Source: Cryptomeria japonica
Lineage: Eukaryota > Streptophyta > Pinopsida > Cupressales > Cupressaceae
Assembly: GCF_030272615.1 (NCBI RefSeq)
Contig: NC_081415.1
Coordinates: forward strand, 513,387,034-513,451,033
DNA: 64,000 nucleotides
Direction of reading: 5' to 3'
Of the stretch, positions 12,928-24,096 are shown in pieces. The translations under genes and the position numbers were made by a program. How positions within the stretch are numbered: position 1 is the stretch's first letter; the number at the start of each line of letters is the position of its first letter. Below the pieces are notes generated by a model. The model saw only the letters and a program-made list of their open reading frames with translations. It was not told the origin of the DNA and searched no databases.

Positions 12928-13275
12928 AAGGGATTAACCAATTAATATTAATCATTTGGAGTTTTTTGCATGAAATGAGAGCGATCATTAACCATTGACT
13001 AGTCAAAGGTTAAGAAATTCAAACTTTTTGCGTAAAATAAGCAAGGATTAACCATTAACTTTGGAAGAGGTTAAGCTATTCAAAATTTTTGCACAACACA
13101 AGAGAGGGGAGTAACTATTAACTTTGGAAGAGGTTAAGGCATTCAATTTTTTTGTGCAAAACAAGAGAGGGGATTAACCATTAACTTTGGAAGAGGTTAA
13201 GGATTGGAAGCTTTTCATGCAAAATGACAAAGTGGATTAACCTCTGACTAGTTTAATGGAATAATTAACTTTCAA
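12928..13275. repeat. minisatellite, unit about 63 bp, 5-6 copies
   Basis: The best units begin GGATTAACCATTAACTTTGG at 13045, 13108 and 13171, each followed by AAGAGGTTAAG, CATTCAA, T-rich and GCACAAAACAAGAGAGG blocks. More diverged units flank them at about 12930, 12983 and 13231. Confidence 0.85.
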
Positions 13276-13877
13276 AAATTTCACTCCAAGTTATTAAAAT
13301 GGAAGAAATAATAAACTAAATAATGAAAAATATTAAAGTTGTTTTATTTAAATAATTAAATATTTTCTCATTTAAAACCTAGAGGGCCTTCTTTGGAAAA
13401 ATGTGTATAACTCTTGACTGAGATTGAATTTAGCCAAGAAATTTTAATTTGGCATCAAAGATGACTAAATGATCAAAACCAAAAGATTTCTCTTCATGAC
13501 GAAGTCCGAGATGCAAAATTAAAATGCTTTCCAAACAGAAGATGTCAAAAATTGAAAGATAAAAATCTTTTAAACCACCAACTGAATTGGAATGTAAAGT
13601 ATACACATGGCTCAAAATGATTATTAGGACATGTTAATGAGGTGATTTCCCTCAACACTTTGTAATTTTCAAGATTCATCCATTTTCACACTTGAACTGA
13701 CACATTATAGGCCCGATCCTGATAGGGTTTAAAAATTAGGACTTTGAGCTAAAATGACATATGTACACATCTTTAAAGCTCTTATAAATGCACATCATAA
13801 CTTTATATGATATTAGCCTCAATGAAAAGTTCAAATTTTGGACATTTCAAATTTAGGACAACATATTTGATAGGATT
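13276..13877. other. non-coding, unassigned
   Basis: No coding motif or element end recognised. Confidence 0.5.
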
Positions 13878-15030
13878 TCATCTCATGCTTGATCTGGAAA
13901 TCCACCTTGAACTTATGATTAAAAAGTTGATTGACATATAAGAGATTTTTTTAAAACTTGAAACATAGAGCACCGTTGTGAGTGTACAACTTCTCATCTT
14001 GAGAGGAATGGTGACATCTCCCATTCCTTCTACAACATACTCTTTATTTTCCACTATCATAATCTGTTCTCTAATGCATTGATCTATTATTTTATGAAAC
14101 ATCTCTCTATTGTCCATCATATTTTTGTTAGCATCAAAGTAAATGGAAAAAACATCTCTCATGGGTTGTGAGGTTTGAGAGATAAGAACGTCAATTTGAT
14201 TAATGTTGTAATTATCTATATCAAGTATATCTTCATTAGATGTATCATCTTGCTAGGTTGCAACATATCCTCTCTGCTTTCACTGGTGAGGATGTCATCT
14301 CAACTACCAATAATCACCACCACTTTGATGTGCCTTGTTTACTAGAATTTTCTTGAATAAGGCCATTATACCAATAGTGATTAGTGTCATAAATGTTAGT
14401 ATTACAAATATGACACCATTTATTATCCTTCAAAGGCTTCTATTCCTATTGTTTCTATTTTTGTGGGGGACCATTTCATTACTTTTGGCCATATTATTGT
14501 CTCAAAGTTAGTGTCTTACATTCAAAGTCATCTTTTAATGACTAGATTTCTTCTTCTTATTGAATTAAATTCTCCAATTCTTCAAATCAAACCTTCTTGG
14601 TGATGTGCAATGTTATGATGAAAGTCTTGAACTAGGAAGGAATATCACTCAAATTGATTGAGATCATAAATTTAAATTGCAATTTCTCTCCAAGTGTGAC
14701 AAGATCTACTCAAAGCTTAGACATGTGAGGTAAGAATTGCTCAACTTTCTTTCTATATTTCATATTGAGTCTATGAATCTTGGACTACAGATGAAGGATG
14801 TTAATCTAGTTCTTTTCCTTCTAGGTGATGGATAGGGTATCCCAATCCTCATTTGTCATATCTTGAACATGTGGTTGAACCTTGTTAGTGATGTTAGGCG
14901 TTATAAACATAAAGGCTTTTTCATTGGCCTTTTCAAACTTCTTGCATTCATATGATTCATTTGGATTACTACATTAGTATTGATCTCCCAGAGCTATTGA
15001 AAGTGGAGAATCATGCACATGTTTATCTTC
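13878..15030 (-). pseudogene. Copia gag-protease relic, minus strand
   Basis: From about 15000 down, the minus strand reads a Copia Gag: ECKKFEKANEKAFMFITPNI, VQPHVQDMTNEDWDTL, a KYRKKVEQFLPHMSKL helix, VDLVTLGEKLQFKFMISI and a degenerate zinc motif (CHICNTNIYDTNHYW) near 14400. The protease-like end follows at 13930-14100 (NKEYVVEGMGDVTI, then LTTVLYVSSFKKISYMSINF, the usual strand before the pre-integrase domain). Many stops interrupt it. The DSG active site itself is not recognisable, and no LTRs can be tied to it. Confidence 0.7.
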
Positions 15031-15156
15031 CACATAACATAATTAGGCCCTTTTTATGATAAATTAGGAGTACACATGATAACACCAGAAAAAAATGTGT
15101 CAAGAAAATATTGATTTTATTATATTTTGACATACACATCTTATCTTGGTATACAT

Positions 15157-16287
15157 TGTTGGTAAGAGACACAACATTGATGACCAAATGTTGTCAATCA
15201 TGGTAGCTTGAGTCCAATATCCAATCCATAGTTCATGATTCATTCATTCCAGAAGATTGATTGAGGTCCAATGAGGTCCGCTAAGAAGAACAACATATGC
15301 AGTAGAGTGCACTGTTTGGTGGCCAGGAGTTTATTTTGGTTGAGTATTTTGCCTTGCGGATCTAGGAGATGTATTATGGATATGTGATTTACCTTATTCA
15401 AGGTTTGTGTGCTCCGGTGTTAAGTTTGGTGTTGGTTGAAAGATCCACTAGATAATTTTTCTAGTAGAACAATGTTTTGGTGTAGTAGCATGTGAAGATT
15501 CATTGTGTGGATCATGCAGAGTAATTTTTATGGTTGTTTGTATGTTCAAAGTTGATGAGCCAACATATGGGAAGCATGTGGACATATTGTTTTCTTTTGC
15601 TTAGTTGATTTTGGATCAGATTGAGCCAATTTTGGATAAACATTTCATGTTGCATGTTATGTAGTTTTTAGGATAACATGGAATTGATTTAATTTGATGA
15701 TGCAGATATATTAGTTCAACTGATATGATCATTGACATGTTAATGGTGATGTGGTAAGTGCGTATGAGCGATTGTTCATATTTTCACGTGCGTGGTTGAT
15801 AAATTTATGCTCTGGTATAATAAAAAATATCAGATTAGAGTAGTGTGTTAGAAAAGTGGAAGAAAACTCTTTATGCTTAACCGAAACTACATTTTGGCAT
15901 TTGTAGATGTTATTCATCAGTTTAGAAAATCAGTTATTATTTGTAATCATTTGTAGGATAGTAAGTCCTTCGAGGGTTGTATCCCTGTTCTTTGTAATTG
16001 AGCAGTGAGGTCTAGCCAATGTGCCTGATGCACATGTGTATTCCCCTTGTAATCTAATTATACTCATGATCATAGCATTAGAATATTGTGGGTCTCAATC
16101 CCACCGTGGCTTTTCCCTTAACCGAGTTTCCACGTAAAAATCTTGGTGTTATGGTGTTGTTGATCTTGGCCTTGTGTTTATGTACTTACCTTCATTTCCA
16201 TAAAGTGGTTGTAAGATCAAGTAATTAAAGTTAAATTTGTTGAACACTGATTCACCCCCCCATCTTAGTATTACCTTGATTCCAACA
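15157..16287 (+). repeat. LTR A (5' LTR of element A-B)
   Basis: 1131 bp, beginning TGTTGG and ending CCAACA. Contains the stem-loop module GTGGGTCTCAATCCCAC (16088-16104) followed by TTTTCCC and TTTCCACGT. It pairs with LTR B. Confidence 0.88.
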
Positions 16288-16290
16288 ATT
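16286..16290. repeat. target duplication CAATT, left copy
   Basis: Identical to 24027-24031 and immediately outside LTR C. It overlaps the last two bases of LTR A. Confidence 0.9.
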
Positions 16291-17828
16291 TGTTGGAAAT
16301 GTAGCATTATAACAGACAATGAAAGATTGTTGGCATTTCATAAGGATATTGAGAAGGTTGTTGATGATTATGGATAGAACTGATTAAGGATGTTTACTGT
16401 CTTGATATTATTGTTTTGTCATTGATGTCAAGAAATTGATTTTCTAATTCAGTATGATGTTGCCATATCTTGAGAAGTATGATTTGAAGAATATAACGAT
16501 GTCGGTAAAAGACACAGGAAAGAATATGATGAATAAGGGGATGAATAAGGTATTCAATGGGCAACTTTTACCGAGTCAAACAATGATGAGATCATGATGT
16601 TTTAGATTGTTTTAACATCATACATATGTTGTAAATTGTAAACGTTAATACTATACTATGTTATCATGCAAAGAACCTAGTCAGTAAACCCTAAGGAACC
16701 TAGTCGGTAAACCCTAAGGTTATCACTATCGGTTAATGAAGGCGGAATGTCTACCGAGTGAAGTTTAGTTGTTATCGAGTTGTAACCGAGCTATAATAGA
16801 ATGCATTAAATGGTTGCATGTGTTATATAATGAAGGAAGCTGATGAGCTGGAACTGATTAAATGATTGGTATGCCATGCATGAAGTTTGTTAATGAATCT
16901 AAGGCAATAGAAAGTTGGCATGAGGATCTACAATGCAGATTGAACCACAATACCCTGGCACAAGTTCCAAGAAATATATGCAACCTCCTAGGCGGGGTAA
17001 AACATTTTTAGATCGAAAGATGCATCGAACCTGGACAAGATCGAAGATCTGATGGCTATGATTGATCATGGGAAATGTGATCAAGGAGATTAAGTGGTTA
17101 CCTAATTGTTTATAAATAGAAAAACTATTGATAAACAATGTATGTGGGCAAGTGTATGCACATGGATGCTACATAGTGATTACCGAGCATAGAAGCTTGA
17201 AGACCTGTTTGAATAATAGAGTATAGAAGCCCAACAGATAGACAAGATTAGTTCTATGTCTAGAATATATTGAACAAATAAGAATCTGCTTTAGCATTTT
17301 AGATGTGAAGTTGCAGATAGATTTTATTACTATTATTTTGTAAAAGTGACAGAAAATCTCTTAACCGAGTGGACTTAATAGTCTTATTTGTAAAACCCTC
17401 TAGCAAGGTGACATTCTGATTGAGTGTTTAAAATCCTTTAACAAGGTCACTTCTAACAAGGTGAAGATCCTAATAGATCTGAGGGAGATCTCTTAACCGA
17501 GTCACATCTAGCAATGTGTTTGTAATCTTTAACAGGATTTGCTTTTAACTGAGCATGCTCTAGAACAGTATATTTCTTAGTGGGTCCGAAATCCCACAGT
17601 GGTTTTTCCCTATTTGGGTTTCCACGTTAAATCTGGTGTTATGAGGTTTATGATGTTTATATGCTTTTTGAGTTTGCATGTTTAACAATTTTGGTTATAT
17701 TACTGAAATATATGTTACCGAGGTTGAATCTGATGTTTTTATGAAAGATTAAGTTTGTATGATTCACCCCCCCCTTCTCATCTTGTTGGCTATTGGATCT
17801 GTACTTATATTAAGTATCAGAACTATCA
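16291..17828 (+). repeat. LTR C (5' LTR)
   Basis: 1538 bp, TGTTGG...CTATCA. Contains the U3 motif TTGTCATTGATGTCAA (16416-16431), a 23-bp internal tandem duplication absent from LTR D (16673-16718), a TATA box at 17111, clustered CTAACAAGGT-type motifs (17360-17560) and a stem-loop at 17580-17597. Confidence 0.95.
17111..17120 (+). promoter_or_regulatory. TATA box of LTR C
   Basis: TATAAATAGA, with a matching TATAAATAGG in LTR D at 23307. Its position, a little past mid-LTR, fits a U3/R boundary shortly downstream. Confidence 0.7.
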
Positions 17829-17830
17829 AT

Positions 17831-17842
17831 TGGTATCAGAGC
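17831..17842 (+). promoter_or_regulatory. primer binding site of C-D
   Basis: TGGTATCAGAGC, complementary to the 3' end of plant initiator tRNA-Met, two bases after the LTR end. Confidence 0.95.
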
Positions 17843-17892
17843 TTTGAACTCCGGAAGAAAAGTTTAAAGGCACTTGAGTTAAAGATCCAAAG

Positions 17893-20800
17893 ATGTATAG
17901 GAGGGATGCACCGAAGCTGAATAAGTCAAGTTTCTCTACATGGGAGAAAAGGATGAAGCTACATCTATCAGGAGTTGGAGAATATGTTGTATACTATCTA
18001 TAGAATGATTTTATTACACCGAGCACCTATCCATTGACTATGGAAGAGATAAAGGCAAAGCAAGAACATATTCAAGCAATGATTGAAATAACATCTGCAT
18101 TGGTTGACTCAGAGTTTAATGATCTAGAAGGCTGCAATGATGCAAAGGTTATGTAGGATAAGCTCATATCAGTATATGTAGGAGATGAACATGTTCAAAG
18201 AGAAAAAGTAGATAGTCTAAGAGGACAACTTGAATCTATGAGGATGAATGAAGGTGAGAACATAACTCAGTATAGTACAAAACTAAAGGAGATTGTCAAT
18301 CAAATCAAAGGAGGTGGAACTATTGAAGAAAAGGATATAACAAGTAAGTTGTTAAGAACCCTTCTACTGGCTTATGCAATCCAAGTCTCTACAATCAATG
18401 AATTGAGGTCTGTACCTAATATGCCAATTTCTTTAGATGCTACTATTGGTAAGCTACATGCATTTGAATTAAGTAACATTGATAACAGTGGATCTTCAGT
18501 AAATAAAGTTGAATCTGCATTTAGTTCTTTTCATTTTGATGAATCTAATGATTTCAATGAAAGAAAGTATAAGTACTCTGAAGGAGATCATAGTGGAGCA
18601 AGTGAAAGATTTCATAAGAACATGGAGGCAGTACACAAACTGTATGAGGAAATCAGAAAGCAAGAAGATTTTGAAGCACTATTAGCCAAAAGGTTACCGA
18701 GAGGCAAAAGTAAGTATAAAGGAAAACTACCTTTGAAATGTTTCAATTGTGATAAGATAGGACATATGGCTTCTAACTGTCCTGACAAAGATTCTACTAA
18801 AAAAAGAAATTACCAAGATGACAGACAGATAGATAAACATTACAGAGGACACTGAGACTTCAGAAGAAGAGATAGAAAGACATGTTTAATAGCTGATGAG
18901 GAATCTAATGATGATAAATTAGATGAGACTGATACAGAGGAAGTAGTTTATGTGGTTATTGAAGATGGTTCAGATGAAGAAAGGTATTAAGAAAAAGCCC
19001 TAATATCTCACATAAACACTAATGATTCTTAGATTATAGATAGTGGATGCTCACATCATATGACAGGAGATAAACACAAGTTTGTTATATTAGAAGATTA
19101 TGATGGAGGCTATGCCAAATTTGGTAATGATGCACCATGTCTGACGAAAGCTAAAGGATCTATAACACTTCTTGACAATGCAAGATGCAATGATGTTTAT
19201 TGGGTTGAAGGTTTGAAATACAATTTGTTAAGTGTAGCATAGCTAAACAACACAGGTTACTGAATAGAATTTCAGAAAGGAATTGTCAAAGTTCATGACA
19301 AGAATGCAAAGTTAGCTACTACCGGGACACAAACAAAAGGTAACACATTTCACCTTGACTCAACTTGTAACAAGTGTTTGCATGCAAATATAGATGATAC
19401 CTGGTTAGGGCATAAAAATTTTTGTCATGTAAATTTTGATAATCTGACCAAAATAAGTAAGAAGCACTAAGTAAGACATCTACCAAGTCTTGAAAAACCT
19501 GAGAATGCTATGTGCCGAGGATGCGAGATGGGTAAGATGACAAGATCAAGCTTTACAAGTAAGTCTTACACTTCTAAGGGAATTTTAGATCTAGTCCACA
19601 TTGATCTTTGTGGTCCTATGAAAGTTCAAAGTTATTATGGTGATAAATATTTCATATTATTTGTGGATGACTATTCAAGGATGATGTCAGTAATGTTTTT
19701 AAAAGAAAAATTAGATGCTTTTCAAATGTTTAAATGGTACAAGGCAAGAGTTGAAAATGAAACAAAAAGACAACTAAAATGTCTTAGATTAGATAGAGGA
19801 GGAGAGTTCACATCTGATGAATTCAACTTATTTTGCAATGATCATGGTATTAAAAGAGAAGTCTCTGCACTGAGAACTCCATAGCAGAATGGAATAGCTG
19901 AGAGAAGAAACATATCTTTTGTGGATTATGCTAGAACACTGATGATTGAAAAGAAGGTACCACAAACATTTTGGAGAGAAGCAATAAGCACAGTAGTTTA
20001 CACCTTGAACCGAGTACAATTGAAGAAAGGTACTTTGAAGACACCATATGAAATCTAGTATGATAAGAAACCTAATGTAAGTTATTTTAAAATCTCTGGA
20101 AGTAGATGCTATGTTCACAAAGATGATAGAAATAGCAAGTTTGATCAAAAGAGTGAAGAAGGAACATTTCTAGGTTATTCTTCTAGAAATAGAGCATTTA
20201 AATGTCTGATCAAATCTTCTAACAAAATAGTAGAAAGTGCAAATATGAAAATTGATAAATTTGCAGAAAGAAATGATGAAGGAAATTCTAAGGAACCAGA
20301 AGACTATGATGAATTTGTCTATGTTCAACTGAGAAGTCTTACCGAGAATACTGTTGAAGAAAATGAAGAGAGTATGCAGTTACTGAGTGATGAAGAAGAT
20401 CATACAGAGCCTACCGAGCCTAAAATAGACAAGTATGTCAAAAGACATCATGCACCAAGTCAGATTATAGGAGATAAGGAAGATCCAATGATGACAAGGA
20501 ACAAATTGAAACAGAACACATGTTTGATATCTGAATTTGAACCAAGAATAGTGAAAGAGGCATTTAACAATGAAGATTCGATAAATGCTATGACAGAAGA
20601 GATTGATCAAATCAAGAAGAATGACACATGGACACTAATCCCAAGACCAAAGGACAAAAATGTAATCGGTACAAAGTGGATTTTCTAAAACAAGCTAAAC
20701 GAAAAAGGAGAGGTCATTCGAAACAAAGCAAGACTAGTTTGCAAAGGTTATGCTCAAGAAGAAGGAATTGATTATGGTGAAACTTTTGCACCTGTTGCTA

Positions 20801-22074
20801 GACTTGAAGGAGTAAGAACATTGTTGGCATATTCTGCTTTCAAAAATTTCAAGGTATATCAAATGGATGTCAAATCTATATTTCTGAATGGAATATTCGA
20901 AGAAGAAGTTTTTATTGAACAACCTGAAGGATTTGTTGAAGACAATAATAAAGATTAGGTATGTAAATTGAACAAAGCTTTATATGGTTTGAAACAAGCA
21001 CCTAGAGAATGGTATGAAAGATTGCACTCTTATTTGATCAAGATTGGTTTTATAAGGACAAGTGAGAACATCAATATGCACATGAAGTAGGATGAAAATG
21101 GAATACTGATCTCAGCCATATTTGTTGATGATATTATATTTTGTGGAAATGACTCTTTATGCAAGAACTTTAGAAATGAAATGAGCAAAGAATTTGAGAT
21201 GTCATTAATCAGTGAGATAAAGTATTTTATAGGTTTACATATACTGCGAATGAAAAATGAGATTTTCATTACTCAATCCAAGTACGTAAAGGAAATCTTG
21301 AAGAAATTTGGAATGGAGGATTCAAAACTAGTAAGTACTCCTATGACTACCAACTATAAATTATCAAAGAATGATGAATCTGCATCTGTTGATGAGACAC
21401 TTTACCGATCCATGATTGGAAAACTTCAATATGTTGTTCACAGCAGACCAGACATAGCACATGCAATGGGTATAGTTGCAAGATTCTTTGCAAATCCTAA
21501 GGAAACACACATGACAACAATCAAAAGAATCTTTAGATACTTGAAAGGCACTGAGGATTATGGTTTAGTATATTAGAAAGGAAATGGTTTTGATTTAAAA
21601 TTTTATATTGATGCTGATTGGGCAGGCAACATTGATGACATAAAAAGAACAAGTGGAGGAGCTTTCTTTTTAGGAGAAAGACTAGTGAGTTGTGTTATCA
21701 AGAAACAAGGATGTGTTTCACAGTCAACAACAGAAGCTGAATACATTGTTGCAGCATTGAATTGTACCAACATTGCATGGATCAAACAATTATTGGAATG
21801 TATAAATGAGAAAGATAACGAGCCAGTAACTATATTCTGTGACAATACTAGTGCCATTAATATTTCAAAGAATCTTGTTATGCACTCTAAGACAAAGCAC
21901 ATCTCTATCAAATATCATTATCTTAGAGAAGAAGCTCGAGAGAAGAAAGTGGTGTTGGAGTATGTTAGCACAAAGGAACAAATAGCAGATACCTTCACCA
22001 AGCCACTACCAAGGGACACTTTTGAATATCTCAGAAGTAAGTTAGGGGTCCTACCCCTATCTTCTACTCACTAA
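17893..22074 (+). pseudogene. Copia polyprotein of C-D (gag-PR-IN-RT-RNase H), point-mutated
   Basis: One frame of 1394 codons from ATG 17893 to the final stop at 22072-22074, with no frameshift but 14 in-frame stops (18001, 18154, 18853, 18988, 19030, 19240, 19261, 19468, 19882, 20056, 20686, 20956, 21088, 21574). Gag 17893-18960 with zinc knuckle CFNCDKIGHMASNC; protease IIDSGCSHHMTG (about 19031); pre-integrase CRGCEMGKM (19513); integrase HIDLCGPM, RLDRGGEFTS and NGIAERRN, catalytic residues all present; [21 protein letters not shown] and FVDD at 21121-21132; RNase H DADWAGNIDD, TEAEYIVAA, CDNTSAI and IADTFTKPLP. It is the best-preserved coding unit here and cannot yield a full protein. 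Several stops fall where Copia proteins have Gln or Trp. Confidence 0.95.
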
Positions 22075-22497
22075 CCGAGTTCGGTGAAAGCATCAATCTG
22101 ATGACTCTATCGAATATCTTTTAGGAGTTGATGCTGATTTATACACTTTAGGATGTTTTCTAAAGGTGTACAAGAATTATTACAAGAAATAATACAGGGA
22201 ACAGGAATTGAAGACAAAATGCTCTGACCGAGACTGAATTGATACACAACAGTAGGAAATCACTTCATACAGATAGAAATTATGTTTTAGTTCTTTACTT
22301 TTCGGCATTTTTGTCAAAGGGGGAGAAGACTAATATCAGAGGAGAAGACTAAAAGAAAACTGAGAAGACTACAGATTGGAAAGAAGACTGAAGAAAACAG
22401 GAGAACTCTAATGTATGTGGGAGAGCATTTCAGCATTTCAGAATCATAGCAATCCGAATCTTTTAAGGTCAAATCAATTGGTTTTTCCATCAATGCC
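22075..22497 (+). other. 3' leader of C-D with an upstream duplicate polypurine tract
   Basis: Non-coding. Contains GTCAAAGGGGGAGAA at 22313-22327, a near copy of the true tract about 185 bp downstream. Confidence 0.7.
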
Positions 22498-22509
22498 AAA
22501 GGGGGACAC
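22498..22509 (+). promoter_or_regulatory. polypurine tract of C-D
   Basis: AAAGGGGGACAC, preceded by CAATGCC, directly before LTR D. Confidence 0.9.
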
Positions 22510-24026
22510 TGTTGGCAATGTAGCATTATAATAGACAATGAAAGATTGTTGGCATTTCATAAGGATATTGAGAAGGTTGTTTATGATTATGGATATAACT
22601 AATTAAGGATGTTTACTGTCTTGATCTTATTATTTTGTCATTGATGTCAAGAAACTAATTTTCTAATTCAGTATGATGTTGCCATATCTTGAGAAGTATG
22701 ATTTGAAGAATATAACGATGTTGGTAAAAGACACAGGAAAGAATATGATGAATAAGGGGATGAATAAGGTATTCAATGGGAAACTATTACCAAGTCAGAC
22801 AATGATGAGATCATGATGTTTTATATTGTTTTAACATCATACATATGTTGTAAATTGTAAAGGTTAATACTATACTATGTTATCATGCAATGAACCTAGT
22901 CGGTAAACCCTAAGGTTATCGCTATCAGTTAATGAAGGTAGAATGTCTACCGAGTGAAGTTTAGTTGTTACCGAGTTGTAACTGAGCTATAACAGAATGC
23001 CTTAAATGGTTGCATGCATTATATAATGAAGGAAGCTGATGAGCTGGAATTGATTAAATGATTGGTATGCTGTGCATGAAGTTTGTTAATGAATCTAAGA
23101 CAATAGAAAGTTGGCATGAAGATCTACAGCGCAGATTGAACCGTAATACCCTGGCACAAGTTCCAAGAAATATATGCAAGTTCCTAGGCAAGGTAAAATG
23201 TTTTCAGATCAAAAGATGCATCGAACCTGGACAAGATCGAAGATCTGATGGCTATGATTGATCATGGGAAATGTGATTAAGGAGATGAAGTGGTTACCTA
23301 ATTGTTTATAAATAGGAAACTGTTGATAAACAATGTATGCATGCAAGTGTATGCAGAGGGATGCTACATAGTGATTACTGAGCACAGAAGCTTGAAGACC
23401 TATTTGAATAATAGAGTATAGAAGCTCAACAGATAGACAAGATTAGTTCTATGTCTAGATTGTATTGAACAAATAAGAATCTGCTTTAGCATTTTAGATA
23501 TGAAGTTGTAGATAGATTTTATTACTGTTATTTTGTGAAAGTGATAGAAAATCTCTTAACCGAGTGGACTTAATAGTCTTATTTGTAAAAACCTCTAGCA
23601 AGGTGACATTCTGATTGAGTGTTTAAAATCCTTTAACAAGGTCACTTCTAACAAGGTGAAGATCCTAACAGATCTGAGGGAAATCCCTTAACCGGGTCAC
23701 ATCTAGCAATGTGTTTGTAATCTTTAACAGGATTTTCTTTTAACTGAGCATACTCTAGAAGACTATATTTCTTAGTGGGTCCGAAATCCCATAGTGGTTT
23801 TTCCCTATTTGGGTTTCCACGTTAAATCTGGTGTTATGAGGTTTATGATGTTTATATGCTTTTTGAGTTTGCATGTTTAACAGTTTTGGTTATATTACTG
23901 AAATATATGTTATCAAGGTTGAATCTGATGTTTTTATGAAAGATTAAGTTTGTATCATTCAAACCCCCCCCCCTCTCATCTTGTTGGCTATTGGATCTGT
24001 ACTTATATTAAGTATTAGAACTATCA
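22510..24026 (+). repeat. LTR D (3' LTR)
   Basis: 1517 bp, TGTTGGCAATG...CTATCA. Same modules as LTR C, including a stem-loop (23775-23792, last C changed to T), minus the 23-bp duplication. Confidence 0.95.
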
Positions 24027-24031
24027 CAATT
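24027..24031. repeat. target duplication CAATT, right copy
   Basis: Matches 16286-16290. Its last T is also the first base of the A-B primer site. Confidence 0.9.
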
Positions 24032-24042
24032 GGTATCAAATC
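24031..24042 (+). promoter_or_regulatory. primer binding site of A-B, separated from its LTR
   Basis: TGGTATCAAATC, a decayed TGGTATCAGAGC. Before insertion of C-D it followed LTR A by three bases. Confidence 0.8.
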
Positions 24043-24096
24043 CTAGTTCCTCAGAAGGAGCCTAACAACTTGAGAGAGATCCAAAAAGGTGTCTTA

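Larger units (their letters stand above)
16291..24026 (+). mobile_element. full-length nested Copia element C-D
   Basis: LTR C, primer site, one polyprotein frame, polypurine tract, LTR D, flanked by perfect CAATT duplications. Hand comparison of the first 220 bp of the LTRs gives about 10 differences, making it the youngest element in the window. Order gag-PR-IN-RT-RH: Ty1/Copia. Confidence 0.95.

Noticed and set aside
12928-13275. CRISPR-like array of regularly spaced repeats
   Set aside because: Units are contiguous and diverged with no unique spacers; a plant minisatellite.
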